Positions 7,142 through 9,605 of a stretch of 9,605 nt of DNA are shown here, piece by piece. The notes below the pieces were generated by a model, which searched no databases, was not told where the DNA came from, and saw only the letters and a list, made by a program, of their open reading frames with translations. Position 1 is the first letter of the stretch. Each line of letters starts with the position of its first letter. The stretch is taken from the NCBI GenBank assembly GCA_022704885.1, contig JAKJFO010000157.1, positions 1 to 9,605 on the forward strand, read 5' to 3'. A program made the position numbers and the translations under genes. The DNA is from Candidatus Rifleibacteriota bacterium. GTDB lineage: Bacteria; Riflebacteria; Ozemobacteria; Ozemobacterales; Ozemobacteraceae.

Positions 7142-7762
7142 ATGGAAACCAAAATTTATAAAATGAATGGAACCGCCAGCGGTTCAGTTAATCTTGATGA
7201 AAGAGTTTTTGCTGTTAAGGCACATCCTCAGACCATCAACGACGTAGTCAAATCTCAGCTCAACAACGAACGTCAGGGTACCGTTTCGACCAAGACCAGA
7301 AGCGAAGTCAGCGGCACCACCAAGAAGATGTTCAAACAGAAAGGCACTGCCCGCGCGAGAAAGGGCGACATCAAGTCACCACTGCATCCAGGTGGCGGTA
7401 TCGCCTTCGGGCCTCATCAGAGAATTTATGATCAGCGCCCGCCCAAGAAGGTTGTTGACCGCGCCATCGTTGGTGTTCTCACCGAACTCGCCAATGCCGG
7501 CACCGTTCGCGTCGTCGAAAATCTCGAATTCGCCAGCGGCAAAACCAAAGATGTAAGAATTTTCCTTGAATCACACAAGCTCAACAAGGTGCTTTTCGTG
7601 GTTCCCGAAATTTCTGAAAACACCAGACGTGCCACATCGAATCTGCACAACGTTAAAGTTGTCACTCCGATGAATGTAAACGTCGTCGATCTGCTCAAGT
7701 TTGGCAATGTAGCCATCAACGACAAGGCAGTCAAAATGCTCGAGGAGGTACTCGTAAAATGA
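7142..7762 (+). CDS. rplD: 50S ribosomal protein L4
   Basis: L4 binds 23S rRNA early in assembly, and its extended loop lines the peptide exit tunnel at the constriction. The protein has 206 residues, the usual size. The loop runs over about residues 50-91: TRSEVSG, KKMFKQKGTARAR (61-73), SPLHPGGG and FGP. The usual loop core is KGTGRAR; here Ala70 replaces the second Gly, at the site where macrolide-resistance changes cluster in other bacteria. The equivalent of E. coli Lys63 (Lys67 here) is kept. The globular domain, with KVVDRAIVGVLTELA and a C-terminal VDLLKFGNVAINDKAV segment, is normal. ATG at 7142 follows GGAGG (7132-7136). The TGA overlaps the start of rplW in an ATGA, consistent with translational coupling. 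E. coli L4 also represses its own operon through the S10 leader, which I do not see here. Confidence 0.98.
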   Translation: METKIYKMNGTASGSVNLDERVFAVKAHPQTINDVVKSQLNNERQGTVSTKTRSEVSGTTKKMFKQKGTARARKGDIKSPLHPGGGIAFGPHQRIYDQRPPKKVVDRAIVGVLTELANAGTVRVVENLEFASGKTKDVRIFLESHKLNKVLFVVPEISENTRRATSNLHNVKVVTPMNVNVVDLLKFGNVAINDKAVKMLEEVLVK

Positions 7763-8049
7763 ACGCACCTCAGGATATCATCATTCAGCCGATAGTTTCT
7801 GAAAAGAGCTATGATCGCATGAGCGAAGGCATTTATCAGTTCAAGGTCGCCAAGAGTGCTAACAAGCACCAGATCAAAGACGCTATCGAAGCTCTTTTCA
7901 AGGTTACCGTGAACAAGGTGAACACCGTTACCGTCGTCAGAAAGCCCAAGCGCCGCGGCGTTTTCCATGGTTTTACTTCCTCATGGAAGAAAGCCATCGT
8001 TACCCTCAAAGAAGGCGATTCAATAGCGTTCTTTGAAGGAATTGCCTGA
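7759..8049 (+). CDS. rplW: 50S ribosomal protein L23
   Basis: L23 sits at the peptide tunnel exit and is the docking point for trigger factor and the signal recognition particle. The protein has 96 residues, normal length. It shows IIIQPIVSEKSYDRM at the N-terminus; the Glu of VSEK corresponds to E. coli Glu18, the main trigger-factor contact. It also shows YQFKVAKSANKHQIKDAIEALF, the KVNTVTVVRKPKRRG loop and WKKAIVTLKEGDSI. Its ATG shares bases 7759-7762 with the rplD stop, and GAGGAGG at 7743-7749 inside rplD serves as ribosome binding site. Confidence 0.97.
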   Translation: MNAPQDIIIQPIVSEKSYDRMSEGIYQFKVAKSANKHQIKDAIEALFKVTVNKVNTVTVVRKPKRRGVFHGFTSSWKKAIVTLKEGDSIAFFEGIA

Positions 8050-8070
8050 GTGCAGGAATAGGAGAAAGTC

Positions 8071-8898
8071 ATGAGTATCAAAAGTTATCAGCCAACAACG
8101 CCTTCCCGCCGCTTTATGACCGGCCTGGGTTTTGAAGACGTTACCACCGATACCCCTCACAAGCCACTGTGCGAATGGATCAAAACCAGTGCTGGTCGCA
8201 ACCATCACGGTCATGTCACCCATCGTCATCGTGGCGGCGGCGCCCGCAGGCTGTATCGCATTATCGACTTCAAGCGCGATAAAGACGGCATTCCCGGCAC
8301 TATCGCTACGATCGAATACGATCCCAACCGCACCTGCCGCATCGCTCTCGTTCACTATCGCGATGGCGAAAAGCGCTACATTCTTGCTCACGAAGGCATC
8401 AAGGTCGGCGACGTTATCGAAAGCGGCCCGCACGCTGACATTCTTCCCGGCAACTGCCTGCCTCTCAAGAACATTCCGCTGGGTTCAACCATTCACAATA
8501 TCGAAATGAAGCCAGGCAAAGGTGCCCAGATCGCCAGATCAGCCGGTGCCAGCGCTCAGCTCGTCGGTAAAGAAGGCAAATACGCCCAGATCAATATGCC
8601 CTCGGGCGAAATGAGAATGATCCTTATCGATTGTCGCGCCACCATGGGCAAGATCGGTAACTCAGATCACATGAACGTTACCATCGGTAAGGCCGGACGC
8701 AACAGATGGAAGGGCCAGCGCCCCTACGTCAGAGGTTCTGCAATGAATCCGTGCGATCACCCGCACGGTGGTGGTGAAGCTCGCGCCAGCCGCGGCCGCA
8801 CTCCTGTATCTCTCTGGGGCAAGCCTGCTCAGGGCTACAAGACCAGAAAGAAAAAGAACCAGTCCAGCAAATACATCATTTCGCGCTGCAAGAAGTAA
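8071..8898 (+). CDS. rplB: 50S ribosomal protein L2
   Basis: L2 is needed for subunit joining and for peptidyl-transferase activity, and it contacts 23S rRNA near the active site. The protein has 275 residues, typical length. Landmarks are [22 protein letters not shown] (from about 42), [62 protein letters not shown] and the signature [15 protein letters not shown], which holds the essential His equivalent to E. coli His229. The Cys before DHPHGGG replaces a more usual Val. The protein has six Cys in all, more than I remember for E. coli L2. The C-terminus is the usual basic tail. ATG at 8071 follows AGGAGA (8060-8065). Confidence 0.98.
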   Translation: MSIKSYQPTTPSRRFMTGLGFEDVTTDTPHKPLCEWIKTSAGRNHHGHVTHRHRGGGARRLYRIIDFKRDKDGIPGTIATIEYDPNRTCRIALVHYRDGEKRYILAHEGIKVGDVIESGPHADILPGNCLPLKNIPLGSTIHNIEMKPGKGAQIARSAGASAQLVGKEGKYAQINMPSGEMRMILIDCRATMGKIGNSDHMNVTIGKAGRNRWKGQRPYVRGSAMNPCDHPHGGGEARASRGRTPVSLWGKPAQGYKTRKKKNQSSKYIISRCKK

Positions 8899-8910
8899 GG
8901 GAGATTATCA

Positions 8911-9180
8911 ATGGCTAAAAAAGCTCCATTTGTTTGTGTAAGACTGCTCAAGAGAGTTCAGGAAATGAACCAGGCTGGCGAAAAGCGCCAGCTCAAGACC
9001 TGGTCCAGATCCTCAACCGTATATCCGGAAATGGTCGGTCACACCATCGCCGTTCATAATGGTAAGAAACACGTGCCTGTTTTCATCACTGAGAACATGG
9101 TAGGGCATAAGCTGGGCGAATTCGCAGCGACGAGAACCTTTAAGGCTCACGCCGGCGAAAAAGCCGTAAAGCTTAAATAA
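8911..9180 (+). CDS. rpsS: 30S ribosomal protein S19
   Basis: S19 lies in the 30S head, pairs with S13 and forms part of the A-site finger contact with the large subunit. The protein has 89 residues, close to the family norm. It has [11 protein letters not shown] near the N-terminus, [29 protein letters not shown] in the middle, and [24 protein letters not shown] at the end. Small departures are TWSRSS for TWSRRS and FAATRTF for FAPTRTF. The start at 8911 follows AAGGGAG (8897-8903), which overlaps the rplB stop codon. The gap to rplB is only 12 bases. Confidence 0.97.
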   Translation: MAKKAPFVCVRLLKRVQEMNQAGEKRQLKTWSRSSTVYPEMVGHTIAVHNGKKHVPVFITENMVGHKLGEFAATRTFKAHAGEKAVKLK

Positions 9181-9183
9181 GTG

Positions 9184-9199
9184 AAGGAGAAATAGAATG
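9184..9199 (+). promoter_or_regulatory. Ribosome binding site deciding the early start of rplV
   Basis: AAGGAGA (9184-9190) lies 6 bases before ATG at 9197, and 16 bases separate the rpsS stop from that ATG, matching the spacing used throughout this operon. The later in-frame ATG at 9428, where a normal L22 would begin, has no Shine-Dalgarno-like sequence in front. This supports translation of the 77-residue extension. Confidence 0.75.
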
Positions 9200-9605
9200 T
9201 TACGACTCGTTGGTGTAACCATTCCTGATGATGTTGATCTGTTCAATGGCCTGCGCATGATCAAAGGCCTTGACACCAAGAACAGCCGCGCTAAGATCGA
9301 AACCATTCTGACCAAAGCCGGCCTCTATAACCGCCAGCTGCAGCCGAACGGCAAACTTGAAAAAGTTTACCCTAAGGTTGGCTCACTGAGCTGGAAAGAT
9401 AAAGCCAGACTTATCGACGTGCTCGAAATGCCTCGCGCCGTGCTGAAGAACATCGGCTCCAGCCCGAAGAAGCTCAGACTCATCGCTGACGCTATTCGCG
9501 GTAAAGGTGTTGATGAAGCTCTGTCTATTCTTCAGTTCATGCAGAAGGGCGAAGCTCCGACTCTGCTCAAACTTCTCAAATCAGCTATTGCCAATGCCGG
9601 CAGCA
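9197..9605 (+). CDS. rplV: 50S ribosomal protein L22 with S13-like N-terminal extension (3' end outside window)
   Basis: L22 binds all domains of 23S rRNA, and its beta-hairpin lines the exit tunnel. The visible 136 residues run off the window end without a stop. From Met78 onward the sequence is ordinary L22: [22 protein letters not shown] (88-109) and LKSAIANAG (127-135). SPKK lies 12 residues after Met78, about where it lies in a normal L22, so residues 1-77 are additional. That extension reads [11 protein letters not shown] near its start, then [23 protein letters not shown] (21-43), and [14 protein letters not shown] (64-77). It resembles the N-terminal half of S13 (R-[IL]-x-G-V-x-I-P, an I-x-G turn, an AG-ending helix, then L-[ST] followed by a helix). 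No frameshift or stop interrupts the join. The L22 call is certain. The S13-like reading is by eye only. The hairpin that contacts the tunnel is not visible. Confidence 0.92.
   Translation, partial: MLRLVGVTIPDDVDLFNGLRMIKGLDTKNSRAKIETILTKAGLYNRQLQPNGKLEKVYPKVGSLSWKDKARLIDVLEMPRAVLKNIGSSPKKLRLIADAIRGKGVDEALSILQFMQKGEAPTLLKLLKSAIANAGS

Noticed and set aside
9428..9605. Shorter rplV starting at the ATG at 9428, giving a conventional L22 N-terminus
   Set aside because: No Shine-Dalgarno-like sequence precedes it, and it would leave a 247-base gap filled by an uninterrupted in-frame reading with its own ribosome binding site. It remains the main alternative to the fusion.

Overview
The window is a bacterial RNA-polymerase/ribosome locus, all on the + strand: the 3' part of rpoC, a transcription terminator, a 384-bp intergenic region with a strong sigma70-type promoter, then rpsL-rpsG-fusA-rpsJ-rplC-rplD-rplW-rplB-rpsS and the 5' part of rplV. 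The organism is clearly a bacterium, but I cannot name the phylum. The trigger-loop insertion in beta' is of the SI3 kind seen in Gram-negative lineages. It is much longer than the proteobacterial form and closer in size to the cyanobacterial one. GC content looks close to even. Uncultured or poorly sampled diderm phyla are plausible hosts, but that is a guess.

Layout: 1-2702 holds the end of rpoC. Roughly the first 600 codons visible are a tandem array of sandwich-barrel-hybrid-motif-like repeats, and the conserved catalytic C-terminal part starts near base 1850. A perfect 12-bp hairpin with a GCAA loop at 2723-2750 ends this transcript. Bases 2760-2985 carry no convincing gene but are rich in inverted repeats. 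A near-consensus extended -10 promoter (2985-3013) starts the next unit, whose first transcribed bases form a small hairpin ahead of the GTG start of rpsL.

From 3087 to the window end the genes are tightly packed, with gaps of 12 to 45 bases, one 4-base ATGA overlap, and a Shine-Dalgarno site before every start. They form a fused str-S10 operon making 30S proteins S12, S7, S10 and S19, 50S proteins L3, L4, L23, L2 and L22, and elongation factor G. The tuf gene usually found between fusA and rpsJ is absent. The spacers have no room for the classical S7 and L4 autoregulatory leaders, so control probably acts at the rpsL leader.

The most unusual points are: (1) rplV opens with about 77 extra residues that resemble the N-terminal domain of ribosomal protein S13, an apparent S13-like/L22 fusion; (2) EF-G has altered residues in both tip loops of domain IV, including Arg where E. 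coli has the near-universal His583; (3) the very long insertion in the beta' trigger loop; (4) the absence of tuf and of the classical leaders; (5) Ala in place of a conserved Gly in the L4 loop that lines the exit tunnel.
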